Shown piece by piece: positions 34,859 to 44,187 of a DNA stretch of 64,000 nt. The DNA is from Candidatus Melainabacteria bacterium. GTDB taxonomy: Bacteria; Cyanobacteriota; Vampirovibrionia; Obscuribacterales; Obscuribacteraceae. The notes below the pieces were generated by a model. That model made no database searches, was not told the DNA's origin, and saw nothing but the letters and a program-made list of their open reading frames with translations. Each line of letters starts with the position of its first letter. Within the stretch, counting starts at the first letter, position 1. The DNA lies in NCBI GenBank assembly GCA_016699165.1, contig CP064963.1, forward strand, positions 4,278,001 through 4,342,000. Direction: 5' to 3'. The translations under genes and the position numbers were made by a program.

Positions 34859-36787
34859 TCAACTTAAGAACATGTTGCGTTGATCGTCTTGAGTCGGTGG
34901 CACCACTTCAAGTAATTTGCCCCATAAGAAACCTTGACCAAAATGGATACCTAGTTCGCCAAGGACCGGCAGGTCGCCTGCGTTTTCAATACCTTCTGCA
35001 ATCATTTCTACCCCTAACGATTTAGCAACATTAGCGAGTCGTTTGAGCATTCTTACTTTAGTAGGATCTGTGCCTATGCCATTAACATATTTTCTGTCTA
35101 CTTTTACAATGTCAGGCTCAAGCAATATGAGTGTTTCAAGTGAAGCTCTGCCAAAGCCAATGTCGTCCACTGCAATCAAGATACCTGCATGACGCAAAGC
35201 CAGAAGTCGATCTCGCATATAAGCCGGATCGCCGATGAAATGCTGCTCGCTAATTTCTACGCAGAAAACTTTTCCTTCTCTATTAGAAGGAAAAATTGAG
35301 ATCAATTCTTGGGGATCAGTATCGAGTATGGTGGAGGGAAAAATGTTTAAATGCACACGCATAAGGCTTGCAATATTGCTTGAAAGTTCAGTGCATAAGC
35401 GCAAGCACTGTAAATCTACTTTGGTAAGAATATTGTTTTCTACGCTTAAACGAAAGAGGTCATCAGGACTTTCAAAAGCACCTTCGGGTCCGCGAATAAG
35501 CATTTCAAAACCAACGACTTCTCTTGTGCTTAAGTTTATAATCGGTTGATATACGGCTCGGTAACTTTCTTTAGCCAGAAGCTGTTCTATAAGGCTTTGA
35601 GTAGTGGTTGCTTCGCGAGTGTTGCGATTGACCGAAACAGAATTTTTGCCAGCTTGTTTGCCTCGCTGCAATGCCTGACGTGCAATTTCAATGATGTCGT
35701 CTTTGCCTTTCACATCATTTGGCACCGCAGTAACACCAAGACTGAGAGTGATAGGACCAGTTGCAGTTCTAAATTCAGGCACATCGCTTTCTAAAACTAC
35801 CAAGCGCAAGCGCTCTGCTACGCGCATGCCATAAGCCAATTGCGTATCTGGCAGCAAAACTAAAAATTCATTGTCGCCAGTGCGAGCTACGTGGTCAGAA
35901 GGTCTTAGTGTGCCTACGATGCGCTTGGTGATTTCGCGCAACACTTTTTCTGCAGCAGTGGTGCCTTTCTCTTCAGTGATTTTATCAAAGTCGTCACAAG
36001 ACACCATCACTGCAATCAAGCTTCCGGTGCCACGATTAATTCTGTTTTCTTCTACTTTTAGTACTTGCTCAAGACCGCGCATATTGAGTGCATCTGTAGC
36101 AATGTCTAGATTGGAAATATGCTCTAATTGCGCCCTTGCGTGAGTCAATTCTTCGGTCAACTCGCCGATTCGCTTTGAGTCGGTAGTGTCTTGTTTCTTC
36201 TGGGTACTAATAATCAATATAACGCCAAGCAGTCCAGCTACCATTATGAAGGCAAGCCACGGATATGGTCCTGCTGAAATGAGGTTATTATATTTGAGAG
36301 TGCGTTCTTCCACTGCTTTGAATTCTTGTTCTTGCAGTTTTTCAATAGACTGTGTAAGCGCTTTGCGGTCATCCATCTGCTGACTGGACTCATCGAGAGT
36401 GCGAGCCGCTTGAACCCCTTGAGTCTGTCTCACTTTAATAGTTTGGTCGTAACCAGCAAAGACTGTACTTAATTGATTCGATAACTGTCTAACATTTTCA
36501 CTGTATTGCGGGTCGTCTTGACGCATTCCGCGAAGCATTACAACTTGCTTTTGCAAATTCTCTCTAGCTGTTCTGTAGGCATCGAGCCAGCGTTTTTCGC
36601 CAGTTACTACAAAAGATTGATGATTCGCTTCAGCATTGCGAAGTGTTTCATGGGTCATTTCAAGTTGATGAAAAATACTTGTATGTTGGTCCAGCCACAT
36701 TTGTGTGTTCTGGCTAGATGGCACTACATTTAGTACCAGGAAAAAACTCAGTGATGACACCACCACAATGGTGATGATGGCGTACAA
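34859..36787 (-). CDS. Membrane CHASE3-like/GGDEF/EAL protein
   Basis: 642 residues: an N-terminal span, a helical periplasmic sensor of CHASE3 type (about 25-160, including LRNAEANHQSFVVTGEKRWL), a second span (WLAFIMVAGLLGVILIIS), then GGDEF (about 225-380) and EAL (about 395-640). The GGDEF signature is degenerate (RTGDNEF). The EAL domain begins FEMLIRGP rather than EAL but keeps CVEISEQHF, VDDIGFGRAS, IVKVDRKYV, MIAEGIEN and FGQGFLWG, so c-di-GMP hydrolysis is plausible and synthesis doubtful. The only start giving the first span is TTG at 36787, and no ribosome site is obvious. It lies 34 bases after the kinase gene. Confidence 0.85.
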   Translation of the reverse strand: MYAIITIVVVSSLSFFLVLNVVPSSQNTQMWLDQHTSIFHQLEMTHETLRNAEANHQSFVVTGEKRWLDAYRTARENLQKQVVMLRGMRQDDPQYSENVRQLSNQLSTVFAGYDQTIKVRQTQGVQAARTLDESSQQMDDRKALTQSIEKLQEQEFKAVEERTLKYNNLISAGPYPWLAFIMVAGLLGVILIISTQKKQDTTDSKRIGELTEELTHARAQLEHISNLDIATDALNMRGLEQVLKVEENRINRGTGSLIAVMVSCDDFDKITEEKGTTAAEKVLREITKRIVGTLRPSDHVARTGDNEFLVLLPDTQLAYGMRVAERLRLVVLESDVPEFRTATGPITLSLGVTAVPNDVKGKDDIIEIARQALQRGKQAGKNSVSVNRNTREATTTQSLIEQLLAKESYRAVYQPIINLSTREVVGFEMLIRGPEGAFESPDDLFRLSVENNILTKVDLQCLRLCTELSSNIASLMRVHLNIFPSTILDTDPQELISIFPSNREGKVFCVEISEQHFIGDPAYMRDRLLALRHAGILIAVDDIGFGRASLETLILLEPDIVKVDRKYVNGIGTDPTKVRMLKRLANVAKSLGVEMIAEGIENAGDLPVLGELGIHFGQGFLWGKLLEVVPPTQDDQRNMFLS

Positions 36788-36821
36788 AATTTTGCTGTTA
36801 TTCGCGTTGATGGAATTTGGC

Positions 36822-37955
36822 TCAGCTTAAATGGGTCAATATATAAATAGCTATTCCCAAAACAGCAATTGCTAAAAGGGTCAGAATTAATATACGACTC
36901 CAATTGGCTTTCTGAATATTTGTCGTTTTTAGGGGCTTTTGATAGGTAGAGACTACCGTTTTTAAGTTGTCCTGGGCAGATTGCACCTGGCTTAGTGCTA
37001 TAAGTTCTGGTGTGGTCTTGGCGGCATTACTTTTCGATTGTTTAATACTGCCCGTCAGATAATCTTTTATGTCTGATGCTGAATCGGGTCGATTTTCAGG
37101 ATCTTTATCGAGCAATCGCTCTAATAAAAGTCGAATTTGCGGATATTGATTAAAAACAGAATGTGAAAGGTCCGGCTTAGTGGCATTCAAGCGATTCATA
37201 ACTGTTTCAATGGCAGTTTTGCCTATAAGTGGTGGTTGCCCACAAAACATCTCATGAATGATGCAGCCAAGCGAATAGAAATCACTGCGATGGTCGACAG
37301 CAAAACCACGTGCTTGCTCTGGGCTCATGTAAGCTGGCGTTCCGAGTGCCTCGCCCGGTACTGAAATGGCTATATTGTCGCCTGCAATAAATTTTGCCAA
37401 ACCAAAGTCAAGTAGAATAGCTCGTTTTTGACCGCTATCATTGACTATCATAATATTGCCTGGCTTCAAATCACGGTGCATCACATTTTTGCCATGAGCA
37501 TGCATAAGTGCATCACAAATTTGATTTAAAATCAAAAGTGCTTCGTGAATGGGCAGCGCATTGCGTTTCATATACGAGCTCAATGTTTCGCCTTCAATCA
37601 AATCCATAACCATATACGGTATCGAGTCTTTGAAAATACCAAAATCATGAATGGTTATAACGTTGGGGTGATTTAGATTGGCTGCCGCTTTGGCTTCTCG
37701 TTGGAAGCGCATCAATGACGAGCGAGTAGAGTTATTTGTGTCTGAATTTTCGATGCCTTTTAAATCCATCAGCACTTTGATGGCAACGAATTTGTCTAGA
37801 ATCAGATGCTTGGCTCTAAAAACCATGCCGACGTTTCCAGCACCAAGCTTGTCTATGATTTGATATTTGCTATCAAAAATATCTCCTTCTTTGACATCTT
37901 CATGCAATTCGACGCTCTGGAGTTGCCCAGAAAAATTGTCTTTTGAAATAGTCAA
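36822..37955 (-). CDS. Ser/Thr protein kinase with C-terminal membrane anchor
   Basis: A 377-residue Hanks-type kinase. Seen: Gly loop LGAGNVGMVFRAKH, catalytic Lys in VAIKVLM, VMHRDLKPGNIM, DFGLAKF, GTPAYMSPEQARG and DHRSDFYSLGCIIHEM, a complete active set. A Ser/Thr/Gln linker leads to one C-terminal span (ILILTLLAIAVLGIAIYILT) with only a few residues beyond, so the kinase domain faces the cytoplasm and no extracellular sensor is attached. It starts with TTG at 37955, with AGGT upstream. It is probably co-transcribed with the downstream c-di-GMP protein, hinting at a shared signalling role. Confidence 0.9.
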   Translation of the reverse strand: MTISKDNFSGQLQSVELHEDVKEGDIFDSKYQIIDKLGAGNVGMVFRAKHLILDKFVAIKVLMDLKGIENSDTNNSTRSSLMRFQREAKAAANLNHPNVITIHDFGIFKDSIPYMVMDLIEGETLSSYMKRNALPIHEALLILNQICDALMHAHGKNVMHRDLKPGNIMIVNDSGQKRAILLDFGLAKFIAGDNIAISVPGEALGTPAYMSPEQARGFAVDHRSDFYSLGCIIHEMFCGQPPLIGKTAIETVMNRLNATKPDLSHSVFNQYPQIRLLLERLLDKDPENRPDSASDIKDYLTGSIKQSKSNAAKTTPELIALSQVQSAQDNLKTVVSTYQKPLKTTNIQKANWSRILILTLLAIAVLGIAIYILTHLS

Positions 37956-38028
37956 AATGAGATACCTGTGCTTAGTGTCCTATTAAGCTTATTACTAAGT
38001 TCATGAACACTAAAACACTTATGTGTTA

Positions 38029-38052
38029 TCGGACACCATTTCTGGTGCCCGA
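38029..38052. other. Hairpin between glnN and the kinase gene
   Basis: TCGGACACCA and TGGTGCCCGA pair as a ten-base stem with one mismatch around a TTTC loop. It lies 22 bases beyond the glnN stop on the minus strand, but there is no T-run on that side. It could be a weak terminator or mRNA 3' structure. Confidence 0.35.
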
Positions 38053-38073
38053 CAAATTTTTAAGACGTTCTTT

Positions 38074-40347
38074 TTAGAACAGATATAGCAATTCGCGGAA
38101 TTTAGGCAATGGCCAAAGCGAATCGTCTACGTACAATTCAAGTTCGTCCACAGTCGCTCTGACTTCGTTCATGGCCGGAATTACTTGTTCCTGACAGAAT
38201 TTAGCAAGTAACACCTGGTCTGCGTCTTCGCCGTGTCCTGCTCCAGGACCGCCCGATGAAGGAGCGATGATGTTGTCCATAGTTTCAAGCGCGTATTGCA
38301 AGTCGTTTACTCGTTGCACAAAAGTGCGCAAGAAACCTTCTTGACCAGCGATGTTGCCACCGCCTATAGCGGCTTTAGTTTGCAGAATGGTCGTTGCCAG
38401 TCTGTTTTGATACTCTAAGCAAGCTGGCATAATTATTGTGGTGGCAATATTTCTTGTTAGTTGCCATTCGATATTTATGGTCTTGCAGAAATTGGCTGCT
38501 CTTACGTTATAGCGTGCAACTAATTCTTGCTCAGTAAATACATTGTATTTTTTGAACAGTGCTTTGGTTTCGTCTTTAACCAACTCAGGCAGTGATTCGA
38601 TAGTGTTTCTCAGATTGGGCAAACCGCGTTTGGCTGCTTCATCCGACCAGTCGCTTGAATAGTTGTCGCCGCTGAAAATAATGCGCTTATTCTCTTTAAG
38701 TACACTGCGCACAACTTGCTCAGCCGCTTTCACTGGGTCTGAACCTTTATCGATTATTTTCTTTATTTGGTCGTACATGTAATCCATGGACTCAGCCATC
38801 ATGGTATTCAGTACGGTGTTGGGGAAGAAAATAGACATACTTGAGCCGATGGCACGAAACTCAAACTTATTGCCTGTGAACGCAAATGGTGAGGTGCGGT
38901 TTCTGTCTGAATTATCTTTGGGGATATCTGGAAGCGTTGCCACACCAAATTGCACTACTTGAGGGCTGCTTGAAGATTTTTCTTTGCCTTCGCTTATTTC
39001 TTCTACAACTCGTGTAAGACCTTCGCCCAGATAAACGCTCATGATTGCAGGAGGCGCTTCGTTTGCGCCAAGACGCAAGTCGTTTCCAGCGCTTGCAATA
39101 CTTGCTCTGAGCAGTCCGCCATATGTGTTCATGGCGCGGATAACTGCAGTCAACATAACTAAGAACTGAACGTTTTCTTGCGGTGTGTGCCCAGGATCGA
39201 GCAGGTTATTTCCTTCCTCATCACAGAGTGACCAGTTATTGTGTTTGCCGCTTCCGTTTACGCCACTAAATGGTTTCTCGTGAAAGAGACAACGCAAACC
39301 GTGTTTCTGTGCGATTTTGCGAAATACTTCCATCAAAAGCATGTTGTGATCGATGGCGGTATTTGCCGATTCAAAAATTGGTGCCACTTCAAATTGTGCT
39401 GGCGCAACTTCGTTGTGACGTGTTTTCACTGGAACGCCAAGTTTATACAGTTCTGCTTCGCAATCCATCATGAAAGCAAGCACTCTGTCTTTGATTGAGC
39501 CCCAGTAGTGGTCTTCCATTTCCTGGCCCTTGGGTGGTCTTGCGCCAAACAAAGCGCGACCGCTATAAATGATGTCAGGACGAGCTAGATAAAAAGCATC
39601 GTCAATTAGAAAATATTCTTGCTCGGCACCAACTGTACTGCTAATGCGTTTGACATTGCCACCAACTAAATTAGCCAGACGAACACCAGTATCATTCAAT
39701 GCTTGCAATGAGCGCAGCAACGGAGTCTTTTCGTCTAGCGCTTCTCCACCAAACGAACAAAATACTGTCGGAATACAAAGCGTTTTTCCATTTGCACTTT
39801 CCATTAGAAAAGCTGGGCTGGTCGGATCCCATCCGGTGTATCCGCGAGCTTCAAAAGTTGAGCGCATTCCGCCCGAAGGAAAGGATGATGCGTCAGGTTC
39901 GCCTTGAATTAGAAACTTGCCTGAAAATTCTATTAAGGCACCACCTTCGGTGCCAGTACCAGCTAGAAAGGCATCATGCTTTTCTGCTGTAGATCCAGTC
40001 ATTGGGTGGAACCAATGAGTAAAGTGAGTGGCGCCGCGGGCGATTGCCCAGTCTTTCATGGCGTTTGCCACCACATCGGCGATTGTGGGATCCAGCGCTT
40101 CTCCCTGGTCTATGCAGCGCAGCAGTGTTTTGTAGACTTGCTTGGGTAGCAGCGTGCGCATCACATTTCTGTTGAACACATTGGACCCGAATATTTCTTC
40201 AAGCGGCGTTTCTTCGTAATTTACTGAACTTGTCACGGGTTGTCTTGCCTTCACTGTGCTCATTGCGTCAAATCGAGCCCTTGATTGCTGCGATCCGCTT
40301 CTTCCTACAAAACTAAGTCTATTATTCGGATCTATATTCACTGCCAT
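38074..40347 (-). CDS. glnN: Glutamine synthetase type III
   Basis: ATP-dependent synthesis of glutamine from glutamate and ammonia by the large GSIII enzyme. 757 residues. Features: the GSIII N-terminal segment NYEETPLEEIFGSNVFNRNV, then THWFHPMTG, FPSGGMRSTFEARGYTGWDP, VGAEQEYFLID, RHNEVAPAQFEVAPIF and FSGVNGSGKHNNWSL (ATP/glutamate site), followed by RLGANEAPPAIMSVYLG. The C-terminus contains the family-typical helical extension. AAGGAG stands ahead of the ATG. No PII or other nitrogen gene is adjacent. Confidence 0.94.
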   Translation of the reverse strand: MAVNIDPNNRLSFVGRSGSQQSRARFDAMSTVKARQPVTSSVNYEETPLEEIFGSNVFNRNVMRTLLPKQVYKTLLRCIDQGEALDPTIADVVANAMKDWAIARGATHFTHWFHPMTGSTAEKHDAFLAGTGTEGGALIEFSGKFLIQGEPDASSFPSGGMRSTFEARGYTGWDPTSPAFLMESANGKTLCIPTVFCSFGGEALDEKTPLLRSLQALNDTGVRLANLVGGNVKRISSTVGAEQEYFLIDDAFYLARPDIIYSGRALFGARPPKGQEMEDHYWGSIKDRVLAFMMDCEAELYKLGVPVKTRHNEVAPAQFEVAPIFESANTAIDHNMLLMEVFRKIAQKHGLRCLFHEKPFSGVNGSGKHNNWSLCDEEGNNLLDPGHTPQENVQFLVMLTAVIRAMNTYGGLLRASIASAGNDLRLGANEAPPAIMSVYLGEGLTRVVEEISEGKEKSSSSPQVVQFGVATLPDIPKDNSDRNRTSPFAFTGNKFEFRAIGSSMSIFFPNTVLNTMMAESMDYMYDQIKKIIDKGSDPVKAAEQVVRSVLKENKRIIFSGDNYSSDWSDEAAKRGLPNLRNTIESLPELVKDETKALFKKYNVFTEQELVARYNVRAANFCKTINIEWQLTRNIATTIIMPACLEYQNRLATTILQTKAAIGGGNIAGQEGFLRTFVQRVNDLQYALETMDNIIAPSSGGPGAGHGEDADQVLLAKFCQEQVIPAMNEVRATVDELELYVDDSLWPLPKFRELLYLF

Positions 40348-40439
40348 TTAACAAGCTCCTTATCAAGCTGCAATTAAAATGCTACACGGTGTCCTTACAT
40401 TGTTGGTATAAAGATTTCGCAAATAATACGACATATCTA

Positions 40440-40871
40440 TTAGATACCGAGCGCTTTCAAGATGACACGTTTTTTGCGTTGTCCATCAAACTCTGCGTAA
40501 AAAATCTGTTCCCAAGGTCCCAAATCCAATTTGCCTTCGGTCACGGGAATCATTACCTGGTGATTAATCAAGATGCGCTTCAAATGCGCGTCACCATTGT
40601 CTTCGCCGGTTTTATGATGTTGATATCCAGGATTGACAGGGGCAATTTTTTCCAGCCATTCATCAATGTCGTGAATTAAGCCATTTTCCCAATCATTGAC
40701 ATATACGCCAGCTGTGATGTGCATAGCCGAAACTAAAATGAAGCCTTCTTGAATGCCGGACTCCTGGCAAAACTGGGCGACTTCGTCGGTAATACGAACA
40801 TAGTCGCGTCTGTTTTTGGTGTTGAACCACAAATATTTAGTATGCGCCTGCAGCGCCTCAGTGGCTTTCAT
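40440..40871 (-). CDS. YjbQ family protein (secondary thiamine-phosphate synthase-like)
   Basis: A 143-residue single-domain protein of the YjbQ/UPF0047 family. Conserved pieces are SAMHITAGVYVNDWE (the central His and Asn), LIHDIDEWLEKI, and HHKTGEDNGDAHLKRIL with the metal/phosphate-binding His and Asp, ending LGPWEQIFYAEFDG. The family has weak thiamine phosphate synthase activity in Escherichia coli, and its main role is uncertain. It is followed after about 70 bases by the TPR protein on the same strand. Short gaps on either side hold nothing notable. Confidence 0.88.
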   Translation of the reverse strand: MKATEALQAHTKYLWFNTKNRRDYVRITDEVAQFCQESGIQEGFILVSAMHITAGVYVNDWENGLIHDIDEWLEKIAPVNPGYQHHKTGEDNGDAHLKRILINHQVMIPVTEGKLDLGPWEQIFYAEFDGQRKKRVILKALGI

Positions 40872-40941
40872 TAAGGATACCTCGCCAAAAAGATGCCGCT
40901 ATTTTAGCAAATAGCCTCAGCTGGAGGGCGAAATATTAAGA

Positions 40942-42030
40942 CTAGCACTGACTGAGCTTTTCTTTTGCTTCACTGCAGGTCGGATCGACACTAAGCGCCT
41001 TTTTGTAAGCATCCTTTGCTTCTTCAACCTTGCCAAGCTTTTTATAAATATTGCCAAGATGCACCCAGAGAGTTGACTGCTTAGGCTCTAAATCGCAGGC
41101 TTTGCGAAACGCTTCTTCCGCCTGGTCGAGGTTACCTTTGGATTCAGCCATCCAGCCCAAATCTACATGCAGGGCGATAACATCTGGTCTCAACTTCACT
41201 GCTTCTTCCATACTGGTCAAAGCTTGATCTTCTTTTCCGTCCTTGGCTAAAAGGAAGGCGTAGTCAGCTCTTGCAAAAGGATCGGTTGGATCCAGGTCGA
41301 ACGCTTCTTTGTAATATTTTTCAGCTTCAGTAAAATTGTTTTCGCTTGCATAAGAGAATGCGATAGAGCGGGTGATGACCGGGTCTGCAGGGTCATAATT
41401 GCGCGCTTGTACCAACTCTTCAATTGCTTCTTTCCACTTCATTTTGCCTGCATATTCAACACCTTCGTTGTAATGCACAGTGGATGCGTCTTCTGTTAAC
41501 TTCTCTTTTTGCTCTTCAGACAAAGCAATTGGCTCTGCCGCGCCGACTACTATCAAAAGCTCAGCCAGTGAGCGTCCAAAATGTCCTTGCATCAAGGCTA
41601 CAAGACAATAATCGCGGTGGGCTATTTTCATGTCGGGCACGCAATTGACTGCTGCACGCAGCTCAACATCGGCTAATTTCCATTTCCATTTCGAAGAATA
41701 AGCCTTGGCTTTCTTCCAGTGATCTGTACCTTCGTACATGAGCGCTTTTTCTTTAACTTCGTCTGCTTCAACTTTTTCATCGTCGACAGTGACTTCTTTA
41801 GCCGCAGCTTCTACTTTAGATGCGTCCTTAACTTCGGCATCTTTAACTTCGACATCTTTTTTCACGGCGTCTTTTTTGTCTCTAAATTGTGGCGCTACAA
41901 ATTTCGCTGCACCGCAGGTCTTTTTGTCTTCGTCTGCTGCATAAGAGGGTGCAGGCACATTCAGAATTCCAACTACCGACACCACACTTAGTGTCAGGCT
42001 CAAAGCTTTGTTGTTAAATCTGGCTCTCAC
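40942..42030 (-). CDS. Secreted TPR protein
   Basis: 362 residues. A signal peptide (VVGILNVPAPSYA|A) is followed by a charged Lys/Asp/Glu/Val segment (KDVEVKDAEVKDAS, about 54-95) that probably forms an extended linker. About six TPR units follow (for example AEKYYKEAFDLDPTDPFARA, AEEAFRKACDLEPKQSTLWV and AKDAYKKALSVDPTCSEAKE). These are protein-interaction scaffolds in the periplasm or at the cell surface, and the partner is unknown. Only about 30 bases separate it from lpxI upstream, so co-transcription is likely. Confidence 0.8.
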   Translation of the reverse strand: MRARFNNKALSLTLSVVSVVGILNVPAPSYAADEDKKTCGAAKFVAPQFRDKKDAVKKDVEVKDAEVKDASKVEAAAKEVTVDDEKVEADEVKEKALMYEGTDHWKKAKAYSSKWKWKLADVELRAAVNCVPDMKIAHRDYCLVALMQGHFGRSLAELLIVVGAAEPIALSEEQKEKLTEDASTVHYNEGVEYAGKMKWKEAIEELVQARNYDPADPVITRSIAFSYASENNFTEAEKYYKEAFDLDPTDPFARADYAFLLAKDGKEDQALTSMEEAVKLRPDVIALHVDLGWMAESKGNLDQAEEAFRKACDLEPKQSTLWVHLGNIYKKLGKVEEAKDAYKKALSVDPTCSEAKEKLSQC

Positions 42031-42062
42031 TGTCTCTACCTCTTCCTTAATTGTATCTATTT

Positions 42063-42914
42063 TTAGACGGCAACAATCACTATTTCGTTCCGATTGGCAA
42101 ATTCAATCATCGCCTGCTCATCAACCATCAATATTTGTCCCGCCTCAATAGCGAGCACTCCACCCAATTTTGACCCAAGCATCGCTTGCAGGGTACTCAT
42201 TCCAACGGTGGGAATATCAAAGCGTTGGTCTTGAATCGGGCGTGCTACCTTAATTACAGTGACCGGACCTTTATTGATTTGCACCGCTCTTTGAATGGTG
42301 CGATCCGTCCCTTCCGCCGCTTCCACTGCAATGACCATACGATCGTAAACTACAAGAGTTTGACCAATCTCCAGTCGCGCTGACTCTTTGGCAATTTTAA
42401 AACCAAAATCGATGTCGGCATACTGAAATGCATCTGGCTTATTCTTAGTTAGAACGCCAACTTCCTGATACAAATGACTGAGAAACTCAGTCTGGGTCAA
42501 GACTTTGAAGCCTTCAAGCTCCATCCAGTCGCCGATATGTCGCTGGATTGTGTCATCTTTAAAATCGGGCAAACGGCTCAGCTCGCGGATTGCAACCCAA
42601 TCAATTTTGGTCACATTTTTGAGCATATCGAGCTTTGGCACTTTGCCGCAAAAGACGACAGAGTCACATTTATTTTCACGCAACAGCTTAAGATTGCGAC
42701 CAATTTGACCTGGGAAAATCTCATAAACTTGCTCAGAATGAGGCGTTAAGCGTGCTTTCGCCTCAGCACTCATGGCTAGCGACACCACCACCATACCCTT
42801 TTCCCTGGCGCGTTTCGCCAGCAATTCGGGCAGTTTTCCATCTCCTGCAATTACGCCAAGGCGCTTGCAGGCTGTGCTTTGAGGAGGACTAGTATTTTGG
42901 GTCAATGTTTGCAT
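42063..42914 (-). CDS. lpxI: UDP-2,3-diacylglucosamine pyrophosphatase LpxI
   Basis: Hydrolyses UDP-2,3-diacylglucosamine to lipid X in lipid A synthesis (the LpxI/DUF1009 alternative to LpxH). 283 residues. Features: LGVIAGDGKLPELLAKRAR, GQIGRNLKLLRENKCDSVVF, GKVPKLDM, DDTIQRHIGDWMELEGF and the C-terminal domain with KVARPIQDQRFDIPTVGMST. Its presence argues for an LPS-type outer membrane. The ATG at 42914 is chosen over an in-frame TTG at 42920. No clear ribosome site is seen. Upstream are about 290 bases shared with the divergent secreted-peptide gene, including the promoter at 43133-43161. Confidence 0.92.
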   Translation of the reverse strand: MQTLTQNTSPPQSTACKRLGVIAGDGKLPELLAKRAREKGMVVVSLAMSAEAKARLTPHSEQVYEIFPGQIGRNLKLLRENKCDSVVFCGKVPKLDMLKNVTKIDWVAIRELSRLPDFKDDTIQRHIGDWMELEGFKVLTQTEFLSHLYQEVGVLTKNKPDAFQYADIDFGFKIAKESARLEIGQTLVVYDRMVIAVEAAEGTDRTIQRAVQINKGPVTVIKVARPIQDQRFDIPTVGMSTLQAMLGSKLGGVLAIEAGQILMVDEQAMIEFANRNEIVIVAV

Positions 42915-43132
42915 GCTCAATTCGGGTGATGTTAACTCGACGCAGTGCGGAAGGCACTCTCGTTAGAAATCTAACATTTCTTGGCAGCCCGGTCCTTTCC
43001 ACCATTTAAACTGTTGCGAATAGCTCTGGTAAATAGGGTTAGACTGGGAAATTTATCAGGTGTTTTCCCCCTAACCAAGTTTGGGAAAACGTGGTAGCCA
43101 GCCTCTGTTGGCAATTTTCCTTGGCGTTTTGC

Positions 43133-43161
43133 TTGACATGGGGCTTTTTTGGGGATAAAAC
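43133..43161 (+). promoter_or_regulatory. Sigma-70-type promoter
   Basis: A perfect TTGACA (43133-43138), a 17-base spacer and TAAAAC (43156-43161), about 40 bases before the start at 43203. Nothing else distinctive was seen in the 42915-43202 gap. Confidence 0.6.
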
Positions 43162-43202
43162 AGATCTAAGGTAGATATTTCAGTATGTTGAGGATTGGCG
43201 TC

Positions 43203-43829
43203 ATGCCGGAGTTCCGGATCAAATTATCGAGTTTTGCATTAGCGTCTGCTTTAAGCCTTTATGCTGCTTCCTTGGCATCACCTGCTTTTGCCGATTATTC
43301 TCGGGGCGCAGACCCCAATATTGGGCACTTTTACATGGCGCGCCAGCAGATTCAAATTACAGACGATTCGCCTGTAATCAACTATAAAGGCGGCGATCCA
43401 GCGCAGCAACAACAGAATAATCCGATGGCGCAACAAAAGCGTCCCGCGCCTTTGCCCAAAGCTGGTTTTAACGCTTATACGCCACCGCCTCAAGCGTCGG
43501 GCTACAATCCCAATTTGCCTTCAGTCGAAAATGGCGTGCCCAGGCGCGAATTGCCTGCTGCCGGTCCAACACTAAATCATGGCGACGGTGTAAAACATGG
43601 TCCCAAGAGCAAACAAGCCAAAGCCGGTTCGCTCAAGCCCGGAGCTGGTGGTAAACAAGCGACTGCAAACAGTGGTGGCTTCAGTGGTCCAACCAAAACG
43701 TACGCTCCGTACAAAGGTTATGACCCGAACAATTCACCTATAAGTAGTTCGTATTCTGCTTCAAGTGGAAATAACCAACAAGTAAAGACTAAAGTACGCG
43801 GTGCTTTGACTTTTGGTCGCGGAAAATAA
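43203..43829 (+). CDS. Secreted Pro/Gln/Gly-rich hypothetical protein
   Basis: 208 residues. The signal peptide (FALASALSLYAASLASPAFA|D) is unambiguous. The mature part is low-complexity and probably disordered: Gln/Pro-rich (DPAQQQQNNPMAQQKRPAP), Tyr/Pro (YTPPPQASGYNPN), then Lys/Gly-rich (KHGPKSKQAKAGSLKPGAGG), with a high predicted positive charge. No domain is recognised. GAGGA at eight bases supports the ATG at 43203, and an in-frame ATG at 43185 adds six residues. It could be a surface or matrix peptide. The stop lies 45 bases before the tRNA-Arg. Confidence 0.65.
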   Translation: MPEFRIKLSSFALASALSLYAASLASPAFADYSRGADPNIGHFYMARQQIQITDDSPVINYKGGDPAQQQQNNPMAQQKRPAPLPKAGFNAYTPPPQASGYNPNLPSVENGVPRRELPAAGPTLNHGDGVKHGPKSKQAKAGSLKPGAGGKQATANSGGFSGPTKTYAPYKGYDPNNSPISSSYSASSGNNQQVKTKVRGALTFGRGK

Positions 43830-43874
43830 TTTTGTGGTAGGATATCCAAGTTCGACGACCTATGGTCGTCACTT

Positions 43875-43948
43875 CTGCCCGTAGCCCAGTTGGATAGAGC
43901 GCATGGCTACGAACCATGAGGTCGTAAGTTCGAGTCTTACCGGGCAGG
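43875..43948 (+). tRNA. tRNA-Arg (anticodon ACG)
   Basis: The cloverleaf folds by eye. The acceptor stem CTGCCCG pairs perfectly with CGGGCAG. The D arm is GCCC...GAGC. The anticodon stem CATGG/CCATG encloses CTACGAA (anticodon ACG, read as ICG). The T arm is GTAAG-TTCGAGT-CTTAC, with discriminator G. The 3' CCA is not encoded. The sequence parallels E. coli tRNA-Arg(ACG) across the D and anticodon loops. It sits at the left edge of an AT-rich accessory stretch, a common integration position for mobile DNA. Confidence 0.95.
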
Positions 43949-44187
43949 ATTTTTCAATCGAAGCAAATTGAAGCGATTCGCGTAAAGCGGATCGTTTTTG
44001 TTTTGGGGTTGGTAATACCACGCGATGTAATGCGGGTGTAATGTTTTTGAGTAGGAGAGATAGAATTTAGGAAAATGAAAACTGGACTAAGTAAGGAATT
44101 TTCCAATAACATTGTTTTACTGAGTTTTTAGAGACGCCACCATATATGGTTAATCACTGAGGGATATTTTGCCAGAAGGTAATTTGG

